DNA of 5,282 nucleotides from Clostridia bacterium (GCA_017549905.1 JAFYNC010000042.1:1-5282); one strand, 5' to 3'. Positions 1 through 4,057 are shown, counted from the first letter of the stretch. Numbers and translations: made by a program. Notes: generated by a model not told the origin, from the letters alone.

Positions 1-258
1 AAATTCCTTACGAAGTTCTTCTTTTAGAACTTCGTTTGGAGTTTGATTATACATAGTGCCTACATCTGCTATTAACCAATTTGTATTAATATTTAATTCT
101 TCAATCATTTTTTTCATTAAATCAAATGTTGGCTTTTGATGTCCGCTTTCCACATTTGCTATATTTTGTTTTGTTACAGATAAAATATTTGCAAGTGCTT
201 GCTGCGTAAGTCTTTTTTCCTCTCTTAATGCTTTAAATTTTTCTGATGTAGTTTTCAT
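1..258 (-). CDS. XRE-family phage repressor, partial (C-terminus beyond window)
   Basis: Read leftwards from an ATG at 258-256, this frame stays open for 86 codons to the window edge. Residues 1-45 form a classic XRE/lambda-repressor DNA-binding domain. The recognition region is about residues 18-38 (LTQQALANILSVTKQNIANV, then ESG and a downstream KPT), the usual pattern of a five-helix XRE domain. Residues 60-70 (NWLIADVGTMY) match the 'NWLLTGEGEMF'-type segment that closes the domain in phage CI-like repressors. A C-terminal dimerisation or S24-peptidase part, if present, lies outside the window. The Shine-Dalgarno is weak (GAAAG on the minus strand), as is common for repressors. The gene faces away from a strong rightward promoter, which is the standard lysogeny switch arrangement, so it probably represses the early operon. 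Domain identity is firm; the repressor role is inferred from position. Confidence 0.88.
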   Translation of the reverse strand, partial: MKTTSEKFKALREEKRLTQQALANILSVTKQNIANVESGHQKPTFDLMKKMIEELNINTNWLIADVGTMYNQTPNEVLKEELRKEF

Positions 259-268
259 TTTTAAACTT

Positions 269-282
269 TCTAATATCTAATA
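269..282. repeat. Tandem 7-bp repeat TCTAATA x2
   Basis: TCTAATA at 269-275 is followed directly by TCTAATA at 276-282. It lies between the repressor start codon and the -35 box of the rightward promoter. It could be part of a repressor binding region or of the repressor's own promoter (read leftwards it is TATTAGATATTAGA, -10-like), but a chance AT-rich repeat is possible. Confidence 0.35.
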
Positions 283-283
283 G

Positions 284-300
284 TTGACAATAAATATCAA
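284..300. promoter_or_regulatory. Dyad over the -35 box, candidate repressor operator
   Basis: TTGACA (284-289) and TATCAA (295-300) form an imperfect inverted repeat, TTGAYA-N5-TRTCAA, over the -35 element. Read on the other strand the right half is TTGATA, a plausible -35 for leftward transcription of the repressor, with AT-rich -10-like sequence in the 269-282 repeat. One dimer bound here could block the rightward promoter and tune the leftward one. No second full copy of the dyad was found nearby, so the operator assignment is an inference. Confidence 0.4.
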
Positions 301-312
301 ATTTAGTATAAT
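284..312 (+). promoter_or_regulatory. Consensus sigma-70 promoter of the rightward operon
   Basis: TTGACA at 284-289 and TATAAT at 307-312 are both exact consensus hexamers, separated by the optimal 17 bp. Transcription would start near G319. It diverges from the repressor gene and leads into the structured RNA region and then the early genes. Such a strong promoter beside a repressor gene is expected to be silenced by that repressor in the lysogen. Confidence 0.88.
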
Positions 313-472
313 AAAATCGTTAGGTGTTTTTATTATATAAATCGGTAACACAAATATAATATAAACCCGTTGAAAAATCAAACCGAGTGAAGATTATATG
401 CAAGTTCATCACTTAAAAACAAGAAAAATGTAGGTAGGATTTAAGGGAATCAACCTAACAAAAATATCTTAA

Positions 473-515
473 AGGTCATAAAGCAAAGCATAATAATGCT
501 TTAGTTTTTATGCCT
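473..515 (+). other. Strong RNA hairpin inside the leader
   Basis: The outer stem pairs AGG (473-475) with CCU (513-515), bulges U476, then pairs CAUAAA (477-482) with UUUAUG (507-512), plus a G-U pair. After a small internal loop, AAAGCAU (485-491) pairs perfectly with AUGCUUU (496-502) around an AAUA loop. The whole hairpin has about 17 pairs. The 3' arm sequence TTTATGCCTA (507-516) recurs exactly at 606-615, in the loop and 3' arm of the hairpin at 595-622. Confidence 0.6.
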
Positions 516-560
516 AATTTTGACACGGTTTACACATTATTTGAACTTTGAAAAAGAAAA

Positions 561-579
561 CATTGCAGGAATGCAAATG
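561..579 (+). other. RNA hairpin with GGAA (GNRA) tetraloop
   Basis: UUGCA (563-567) pairs with UGCAA (572-576) around the loop GGAA (568-571). CA/UG (561-562 with 578-579) extends it past a bulged A577. GNRA loops often make tertiary contacts in structured RNAs. The loop also contains the AGGA that would serve as Shine-Dalgarno for the tiny ORF at 577-603. Confidence 0.5.
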
Positions 580-594
580 AAGTATAGAGAAAGA

Positions 595-622
595 TTGAGA
601 TAGGCTTTATGCCTATTCTCAA
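595..622 (+). other. 11-pair hairpin, alternative partner of the downstream helix
   Basis: UUGAGA (595-600) and UAGGC (601-605) pair with GCCUA (611-615) and UCUCAA (the segment 616-622 with one bulged U), around a UUUAU loop. Its 3' arm (615-622) is the same strand that can pair with 687-694. Its 5' arm (592-600) can instead pair perfectly with 666-674. The hairpin therefore excludes those two pairings. Confidence 0.55.
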
Positions 623-694
623 GCGGGCGGTGTACAAACCTAAATGAATCATATTAAAGTAAATCTCTCAATCTCACACCGTCCACTCGAGAAT
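615..694 (+). other. Long imperfect RNA helix 615-633 / 676-694
   Basis: AUUCUC (615-620) pairs with GAGAAU (689-694), AG (622-623) with CU (686-687), and GGGCGGUGU (625-633) with ACACCGUCC (676-684, one G-U pair). That is 17 of 19 positions paired, with two A-C type mismatches. The inner nine pairs are G+C rich and compatible with either state of the 595-622 hairpin. The 42-nt apical region contains UCUCAAUCU (666-674), complementary to 592-600 outside the helix, which would make a pseudoknot. Confidence 0.6.
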
Positions 695-712
695 TTTTAC
701 TTAAACACTAAC

Positions 713-774
713 GAGGGAGCTACACATACTTAATATCCTTAAATTGTTGTTTTCAGTCACTCCCTCTTTTTTTT
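713..774 (+). terminator. Rho-independent-type terminator before the first gene
   Basis: GAGGGAG (713-719) pairs perfectly with CTCCCTC (760-766) and is followed by eight T (767-774). The stem and U tract are typical, but the loop is unusually long (40 nt), so efficiency may be modest or regulated. It lies just 15 bp upstream of the first small gene, so it either ends a separate RNA or works as an attenuator for the operon. A short match, AGGGA (444-448) in an upstream hairpin loop with UCCCU (761-765), could compete for the 3' arm, but at 5 nt this may be chance. Confidence 0.65.
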
Positions 775-789
775 GAAAGCGAGGCCAAT

Positions 790-861
790 ATGTTTGAATT
801 TTCATTATTTTTTATAATCGCAACCTGTATCGGCTGCGCAATAGAAGAAAACTTATTATAG
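790..861 (+). CDS. Small hydrophobic membrane peptide (23 aa)
   Basis: ATG at 790 is preceded by GAGG (781-784) at good spacing, and the frame ends at TAG 859-861. The peptide has a hydrophobic core at about residues 5-17 (SLFFIIATCIGCA), with Cys13 and Cys16, and a short acidic tail (EENLL). This would suit a single membrane-spanning peptide. The Cys context does not match a proper lipobox. The stop codon is part of the next gene's Shine-Dalgarno (TAGGAG), so the two are translationally linked. No function recognised. It is short enough that coding status rests on the ribosome site, the start/stop and the packing with its neighbour. Confidence 0.45.
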   Translation: MFEFSLFFIIATCIGCAIEENLL

Positions 862-870
862 GAGTTTGAG

Positions 871-1041
871 ATGTACAGAATTGAATGTAACGGAAAAGAG
901 TTTATGATTCCGGCTCAAAGCTTAATAGCATTTGCTTTAAAGAAGGCGGCTGAGAACGGAATTTCAGATTTTGAAGTAGACAGCGAAAACGCTGCAACAG
1001 TTTTATTGTTAAGTTTAGGCATTTTAGCCCAGAAAGTGTAG
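871..1041 (+). CDS. Hypothetical small phage protein (56 aa)
   Basis: ATG at 871 has AGGAG (860-864) six bases upstream, and TAG lies at 1039-1041. The product starts MYRIECNGKEFMIPAQSLIA and ends in a hydrophobic helix-like stretch (AATVLLLSLGILAQKV, residues 41-56). The middle (AFALKKAAENGISDFEVD) looks alpha/beta and soluble. I recognise no family. It sits between a membrane peptide and a four-Cys protein, and its stop codon overlaps the AGGTGA ribosome site of the next gene. Its place at the promoter-proximal end of an early operon suits host-takeover or regulatory peptides, but that is only position. Confidence 0.72.
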   Translation: MYRIECNGKEFMIPAQSLIAFALKKAAENGISDFEVDSENAATVLLLSLGILAQKV

Positions 1042-1048
1042 GTGAAAA

Positions 1049-1210
1049 ATGTATGTAGTAACGAATTGTCCTGCTTATGTCAATGATGACGAATGCAAAG
1101 AGAACTCTCTTATCAGGCAGAGATGCGACAACAGAGATTGTATTATTAAACAGATTATCAACAGCAAAAACATCAAATTATTTGACGTTATGGAGGATGA
1201 AGATGATTAA
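1049..1210 (+). CDS. Small four-cysteine protein, putative zinc-binding (53 aa)
   Basis: ATG at 1049 follows AGGTGA (1040-1045), and TAA is at 1208-1210. The protein has four cysteines (C7, C16, C26, C31), spaced C-x8-C-x9-C-x4-C, with CDNRDCIIKQII at residues 26-37. That spacing would allow one zinc site, as in many tiny phage proteins. The tail is acidic (MEDEDD). It overlaps the next gene by 8 bp (ATGATTAA). The overlapping +2 frame is also open from 1077, but it lacks a good ribosome site there, so this frame is the coding one up to 1210. The metal-binding role is inferred from Cys spacing only. Confidence 0.72.
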   Translation: MYVVTNCPAYVNDDECKENSLIRQRCDNRDCIIKQIINSKNIKLFDVMEDEDD

Positions 1211-1406
1211 TGCTATTACACATTTAAGAATTTTTGATGCGGTTGTAAATCACGCATATAAAGTACAGAAACCGAAAGCAGACACTTTTACTATACCGCA
1301 AGAAGATTTTGTTAAGTTTGAAAACGCTAGAAAATATGCGCTTGCACTTAATCGAATAGGACTTTTAGAAGAATTTTATAAACGCATAGTATCAGAGGCG
1401 GTGTAA
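1203..1406 (+). CDS. Hypothetical phage protein (67 aa), start at 1203
   Basis: The best start is ATG 1203, with GGAGG at 1192-1196 six bases upstream. This gives a 67-residue product beginning MINAITHLRIFDAVVNHAYK and ending EEFYKRIVSEAV at TAA 1404-1406. The frame is open further left (ATG at 1077), but that part overlaps the four-Cys gene and lacks its own ribosome site. Predicted content is helical at both ends, with a short extended middle (KPKADTFTIPQEDF). No family recognised. It overlaps the previous gene by 8 bp and sits one base before the next ATG, so it is cotranslated. Confidence 0.72.
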   Translation: MINAITHLRIFDAVVNHAYKVQKPKADTFTIPQEDFVKFENARKYALALNRIGLLEEFYKRIVSEAV

Positions 1407-1407
1407 G

Positions 1408-1785
1408 ATGTATGACCCTTTTTATTGGTATGAAAGAGAATTAGATAGAGAATATGAGGAAGAACAAATGGCTAATAAGATTGAAATTGATTTGGAAGCA
1501 ATCACTAAAAGACGTGACGAATTAATGGATTTAAGTGCGCGTTACAATTTTGAACTTAAACAGGTTGAAAAGGAAATGGAATCACTTGATTTACAGTTGA
1601 TTGCACTTCTGAATCAGACAGGAACAGAGGAAATGCAATACGGCAATTATTCTTTTGGCTGGAAAACAACAAAGAGAACTGCTTTAGACCAAAAGTATCT
1701 CAAAGAACATTTTGCCGACATTGCGAAACAATGCACCTTTACCAAGGAAAACAGAGTGTTTGATTTCAAGTTAGGCGGTGTGTAA
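1408..1785 (+). CDS. Gp157-like coiled-coil phage protein
   Basis: The 125-residue product has a long heptad-rich helix at about residues 26-70 (KIEIDLEAITKRRDEL through EKEMESLDLQLIALLNQTG). It then has the small beta segment typical of siphovirus Gp157-like proteins (residues 74-125: YGNYSFGWKTTKRTALDQKYL ... RVFDFKLGGV). In Gp157 families this C-terminal part carries the motif in which a short strand is followed by 'D..yLkE'. Such proteins usually lie just upstream of phage single-strand annealing genes, as here, and are thought to assist recombination or protect DNA; the activity is not established. Two starts are possible: 1408 (GAGG at 1395-1398) and Met21 at 1468 (GAGGA at 1456-1460, better spacing). 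Residues 1-20 are acidic and aromatic (DPFYWYEREL) and look like an added segment. Confidence 0.72.
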   Translation: MYDPFYWYERELDREYEEEQMANKIEIDLEAITKRRDELMDLSARYNFELKQVEKEMESLDLQLIALLNQTGTEEMQYGNYSFGWKTTKRTALDQKYLKEHFADIAKQCTFTKENRVFDFKLGGV

Positions 1786-1913
1786 TGGGTAAATTACAAG
1801 AATTAACAGATAAAGAACTAATGACGGCTTTTTATGAAGCGCAAGAAAAACGGATAGGCAGAGAAATTGACCGCATAAAAGCCGAAATGAACCGCAGGAG
1901 TAAAGAACAATGA
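1785..1913 (+). CDS. Small charged helical protein (42 aa)
   Basis: The ATG at 1785-1787 overlaps the upstream stop (TAATG), and its TGA (1911-1913) overlaps the next start (ATGA). The product, MGKLQELTDKELMTAFYEAQ followed by EKRIGREIDRIKAEMNRRSKEQ, is almost entirely amphipathic helix with a basic C-terminal half. It looks like a short coiled-coil or DNA/RNA-associated helix. The double overlap and codon use like its neighbours support coding. The recombination-module position suggests an accessory role; no function recognised. Confidence 0.68.
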   Translation: MGKLQELTDKELMTAFYEAQEKRIGREIDRIKAEMNRRSKEQ

Positions 1914-2488
1914 AAAGACTAATTGAGATACAGAAAAAACTTAAAGCACCAAAAAATCAGCGCAACAATTTTGGCAATTACAATTACCGCAGTTGTGAGG
2001 ATATTTTGGAAGCGGTTAAACCGCTATTAACCGAACAAAAGGTTGCATTGATTATAAAAGATGATGTAATCGCTAAAGACGGCAGATTTTACATAAAAGC
2101 AACGGCTACTTTATTTGATGAGGAAGGTAAAGAGATTGCAAGCGCAACGGCTTACGCAAGAGAAGAAGAAAGCAAAAAAGGTATGGATGCCTCACAGTTA
2201 ACAGGCAGCACTTCATCTTATGCCCGTAAGTATGCGCTAAACGGCTTATTTGCTATTGATGATACAAAGGATGCCGATGCAACAAATACGCACGGTAAAG
2301 AAGAAAAACCAAAGCCAGAAACAATTACAGCAGACGATAAAGCTCTTATTAACGGTGCGGATGAATGTAAGACGGTTGAAGAATTAGAAAATTACTATAA
2401 GGAAATTGCACCGAATTTAAGTTGTGTTGCCGCAAAAAAAGAATTAATTAAACGCTGCAAGGCAAGAAAGGAAGAACTCAATGGATAA
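1910..2488 (+). CDS. erf: ERF-family single-strand DNA annealing protein
   Basis: The 192-residue product belongs to the ERF (essential recombination function) superfamily of phage recombinases, which anneal complementary single strands during phage recombination and circularisation. Diagnostic segments are FGNYNYRSCEDILEAVKPLL (residues 21-40) and the signature LTGSTSSYARKYALNGLFAI, continuing DDTKDADA (97-124). Residues 41-90 hold the expected beta strands (KVALIIKDDV, RFYIKATATLFDEEGKEIASATA). After a Lys/Glu/Pro linker (about 129-138) comes a small helical C-terminal domain (139-192, ITADDKALINGADECKTVEE). This is typical of ERF proteins and likely mediates partner or SSB contacts. AGGAG at 1896-1900 supports the start. 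It overlaps both neighbours (4 bp upstream, 8 bp downstream) and anchors the recombination module. Confidence 0.92.
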   Translation: MKRLIEIQKKLKAPKNQRNNFGNYNYRSCEDILEAVKPLLTEQKVALIIKDDVIAKDGRFYIKATATLFDEEGKEIASATAYAREEESKKGMDASQLTGSTSSYARKYALNGLFAIDDTKDADATNTHGKEEKPKPETITADDKALINGADECKTVEELENYYKEIAPNLSCVAAKKELIKRCKARKEELNG

Positions 2489-2723
2489 CATAATATTTGC
2501 ACCTATAAAGGTAAAGAAAATAAGCAATACGCTGTTTGATTTGGGAATAAATGTAGAATCGCTTACAGAGTTTATGAATGATAATCAAACAGATGGCTGG
2601 ATACACATAAATATTTGCAAATCAAAGGATAAAGATGCGTGGTACGGAAAACTGAACACGTGGAAGCCTAATAAACAGGAAGAACCACAGGAGATGGAAA
2701 TACCTGATGAAATACCGTTTTAA
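2481..2723 (+). CDS. Small ERF-neighbour protein with SSB-type acidic C-terminal tip
   Basis: The 80-residue protein starts inside the end of erf (8-bp overlap), with AAGGA at 2468-2472. Residues 1-63 look like a small beta-rich domain (IIFAPIKVKKISNTLFDLGI ... GWIHINICKSKDKDAWYGKL). This is too short for a normal bacterial SSB OB fold of about 110 residues, and I do not see SSB signatures. Residues 64-80 are a disordered Asn/Gln/Glu/Pro linker ending EMEIPDEIPF. The last residues match the conserved SSB tip (DDIPF type) that recruits RecO, PriA, RecQ and other partners. A minimal single-strand binding protein or an SSB-tip mimic are the two readings. The tail is seen directly; its role is inferred. 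Confidence 0.82.
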   Translation: MDNIIFAPIKVKKISNTLFDLGINVESLTEFMNDNQTDGWIHINICKSKDKDAWYGKLNTWKPNKQEEPQEMEIPDEIPF

Positions 2724-2742
2724 CCAAAAGAAGGGGGAGCAG

Positions 2743-2955
2743 ATGAAGGAATCGCAAAAAGATGCAGTCTTACGTTTATTGAGATTAAGACCGCAAACTA
2801 CAATGGATATAATCAATAACTACATACTTGCGCCACAGAAGGTTATACAAAAGTTACGGGAAGAAGGTTACAAGATTTTAACCCTTCCCGTTAAGGGGCA
2901 AAAATACAGTTTATATAAATTAATAGAAGAACCAAAGCAAGTAAGGTTATTTTAA
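2743..2955 (+). CDS. Small winged-helix (HTH_39-like) protein with C-terminal clamp-type motif
   Basis: The start at 2743 is chosen for GGGGGAG at 2733-2739. The same frame is open from 2707, but that would overlap the upstream gene by 17 bp with a poor ribosome site. The 70-residue product has the pattern of small phage winged-helix proteins: helix 1 SQKDAVLRLLRL, helix 2 TMDIINNYI, recognition helix APQKVIQKLREEG, then a wing YKILTLPVKGQKYSLYKL (43-60). The C-terminus is EEPKQVRLF. QVRLF fits the QxxLF class of beta-clamp binding pentapeptides. A role in tethering a DNA-binding domain to the replisome, or in early regulation, is plausible. The fold is well supported; the clamp contact is inferred. 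Confidence 0.8.
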   Translation: MKESQKDAVLRLLRLRPQTTMDIINNYILAPQKVIQKLREEGYKILTLPVKGQKYSLYKLIEEPKQVRLF

Positions 2956-2968
2956 GGGGAATAGCATG

Positions 2969-2982
2969 CCCGTTAAGACGGG
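2969..2982. other. Short perfect inverted repeat in an intergenic gap
   Basis: CCCGT (2969-2973) and ACGGG (2978-2982) flank TAAG. This sits in the 69-bp gap (2956-3024), one of the few real gaps in the operon. No T run follows, so it is not a canonical terminator. It could be an RNA processing or pausing hairpin, or a small operator for one of the HTH proteins encoded on either side. No convincing promoter was seen in the gap. Confidence 0.35.
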
Positions 2983-3024
2983 TTAAATACAAAAGGAATA
3001 TAAATAATAGCAGAGGATAAATAA

Positions 3025-3216
3025 ATGGAAATAACGGACAGAGAACAAAGGATTTTGAATTTATTAGCGGAAGGGATGACAAAAGCGATTATTAAAGATA
3101 GTTTACAGATTTCTTATGTCACTCTTGAAAAGGATTTGGCAGTATTGAAGGGTAAGTTTAACGCTTTTAATATTCCGAACCTTATACACTTAGCGACAAA
3201 GCAGGGGGTAATTTAA
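3025..3216 (+). CDS. LuxR/GerE-type HTH mini-protein (63 aa)
   Basis: ATG at 3025 has AGAGGA at 3012-3017. The whole protein is one LuxR-type HTH domain: TDREQRILNLLAEGMTKAII (residues 4-23) matches the 'LTpREreVLrLla.G.s..eIA' start, SYVTLEKDLAVLKGKF (30-45) is the recognition helix region, and NIPNLIHLATKQGVI (49-63) matches the closing 'nraeLv.lA...Gli'. There is no receiver or ligand domain, so DNA binding would be constitutive or depend on a partner. It lies next to another sigma-like regulator and probably controls the switch to later genes. Domain assignment is firm; target genes are unknown. Confidence 0.82.
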   Translation: MEITDREQRILNLLAEGMTKAIIKDSLQISYVTLEKDLAVLKGKFNAFNIPNLIHLATKQGVI

Positions 3217-3237
3217 TTTTACGGGGAGTGAGAGCAA

Positions 3238-3747
3238 ATGTATTATCAGATTTTGAACAAAGAACGATTAGAAGAATACAGAAAAATCGTTAATTGGCTT
3301 CAATCTCTCTATGCCCGAAGGCGTGAACTATTACAAACAATGGGGTTAAAATCGGTTGATTTATCAAGAACACGGGTTACATCCGGCAGTAAGCCAATGA
3401 GTGAGGAAGAACGCAACGCCATTAAACTTGAAAAGATTAACCGAGAGATAAAAGAGAATGAAGCCAAGCGCAATGTTTTATTTGACGAATTCGAAACACA
3501 AATAAAGCGACTGCCTGACCCGAAGCATCAGTTTTTCTTGCGTGAATATTATGTTGATAACACACCGAGAAAAGAAGTAATAGATATGATTTACGGGGAA
3601 GGTGCGCATTTGGATGCGGGGAAAATAAAGAAGTTTGACAGGTTACAGACTGCCGCACTTAATTCATTACAGAAGGTAAGTAAAACACCTTTTATTGAAG
3701 TAACACAGCAGTTAACTATTGAGGGCTTAACAAATGACTATGAATGA
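3238..3747 (+). CDS. ArpU/DUF1492-like phage transcription regulator
   Basis: The 169-residue product starts at ATG 3238 behind GGGGAG (3223-3228). Residues 1-40 are helical (MYYQILNKERLEEYRKIVNW). Residues 57-90 form a charged coiled-coil-like helix. Residues 90-146 resemble the sigma-region-4-like part of ArpU/DUF1492 phage proteins (KRLPDPKHQFFLREYYVDNT, then a conserved basic/helical part DRLQTAALNSLQKVS). In ArpU/RinA-like families this comparable segment ('L.d..yr.iL..rYi.g.s..eIa') binds DNA to activate late genes, and the gene often lies shortly before the packaging genes. The match is by pattern and position, with a somewhat unusual insertion around residues 120-132. The C-terminus overlaps the next gene by 14 bp. 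Confidence 0.6.
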   Translation: MYYQILNKERLEEYRKIVNWLQSLYARRRELLQTMGLKSVDLSRTRVTSGSKPMSEEERNAIKLEKINREIKENEAKRNVLFDEFETQIKRLPDPKHQFFLREYYVDNTPRKEVIDMIYGEGAHLDAGKIKKFDRLQTAALNSLQKVSKTPFIEVTQQLTIEGLTNDYE

Positions 3748-4057
3748 CGATATAAAGAAATATCCTGTTTATGCCTTATCGCAGCAGGGATTAATACCGA
3801 TTGAGATAATGAGCATAAATGATTACAACCACCAAACACATCAACTACACCACTATATCAAGCAACAGAGCTATAAGAGAGATAAGAAGTGGTTTGATGA
3901 TAGGAACATAGAACAGAAACTTATATTACTGCCCTGTTATGTCCACGAACAGGTACATAATACGGCTATTAGAAACTTAACCGATTCCGAGTTTGAAGAA
4001 AAGTTTAATATTAGCAGATGGGATTTATTGTTTAACAGACGGTATTCAAAGTATTAG
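3734..4057 (+). CDS. Putative HNH-like (beta-beta-alpha metal) protein
   Basis: The 107-residue product starts at ATG 3734, with GAGGG at 3721-3725 (a second ATG lies at 3740). Candidate HNH elements are His39-His40 (THQLHHYI), Asn58 (RNIEQKLILLP) and His71/His75 (YVHEQVHN). This matches the HH ... N ... H-x3-H pattern of beta-beta-alpha metal nucleases, with an 'LI.LP...H...H' core. The usual zinc knuckles are absent; only Cys68 is near. The C-terminus, ISRWDLLFNRRYSKY, is basic and aromatic and could bind DNA. If active it would be a small phage endonuclease, possibly for packaging or recombination intermediates. The HNH reading rests on motif spacing only; an inactive or structural zinc protein is the main alternative. 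Confidence 0.5.
   Translation: MTMNDDIKKYPVYALSQQGLIPIEIMSINDYNHQTHQLHHYIKQQSYKRDKKWFDDRNIEQKLILLPCYVHEQVHNTAIRNLTDSEFEEKFNISRWDLLFNRRYSKY

Larger units (their letters stand above)
319..774 (+). ncRNA. Candidate structured RNA or attenuated leader (about 455 nt)
   Basis: A consensus promoter feeds this region and an intrinsic-type terminator ends it. It holds no convincing protein gene. Helices visible by eye: 319-325 with 453-459 (GUUAGGU/ACCUAAC), so the predicted 5' end would pair back; a local hairpin 431-457 that competes with it; 354-360 with 393-399; a 17-pair hairpin at 473-515; a hairpin with a GGAA (GNRA) loop at 561-579; an 11-pair hairpin at 595-622; and a long helix 615-633 with 676-694 that shares strands with the previous one. 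Phage early leaders of this sort include put-type antiterminator RNAs; free-standing large phage RNAs (ROOL, GOLLD) are another precedent. I do not recognise this RNA as a known family. The boundaries are predicted, not observed. It could act in trans as an RNA, or in cis by controlling read-through into 790 onwards. Confidence 0.6.

Noticed and set aside
398..433. Short frame MQVHHLKTRKM in the leader
   Set aside because: No adequate ribosome site and no link to the helices; likely chance.
520..548. Second TTGACA (520-525) as an internal promoter
   Set aside because: At 17 bp spacing the -10 would be GAACTT, a poor match; no better -10 at 16-18 bp.
319..774. tRNA, tmRNA, CRISPR array or group I intron in the non-coding region
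   Set aside because: No cloverleaf with T-arm GTTCRA, no evenly spaced repeats, no tag-peptide frame, and no recognisable intron core; the helices do not fit these classes.
1077..1202. N-terminal extension of the 1203-1406 gene back to ATG 1077
   Set aside because: No ribosome site at 1077, and the region overlaps the better-supported four-Cys gene in another frame; GGAGG at 1192-1196 points to 1203.
2707..2742. Longer start (ATG 2707) for the winged-helix gene
   Set aside because: Would overlap the upstream SSB-tip gene by 17 bp with a poor ribosome site; GGGGGAG just before 2743 is much better.
2966..2986. Six-codon frame MPVKTG in the gap
   Set aside because: Too short, no good ribosome spacing, and it coincides with an inverted repeat that explains the sequence better.
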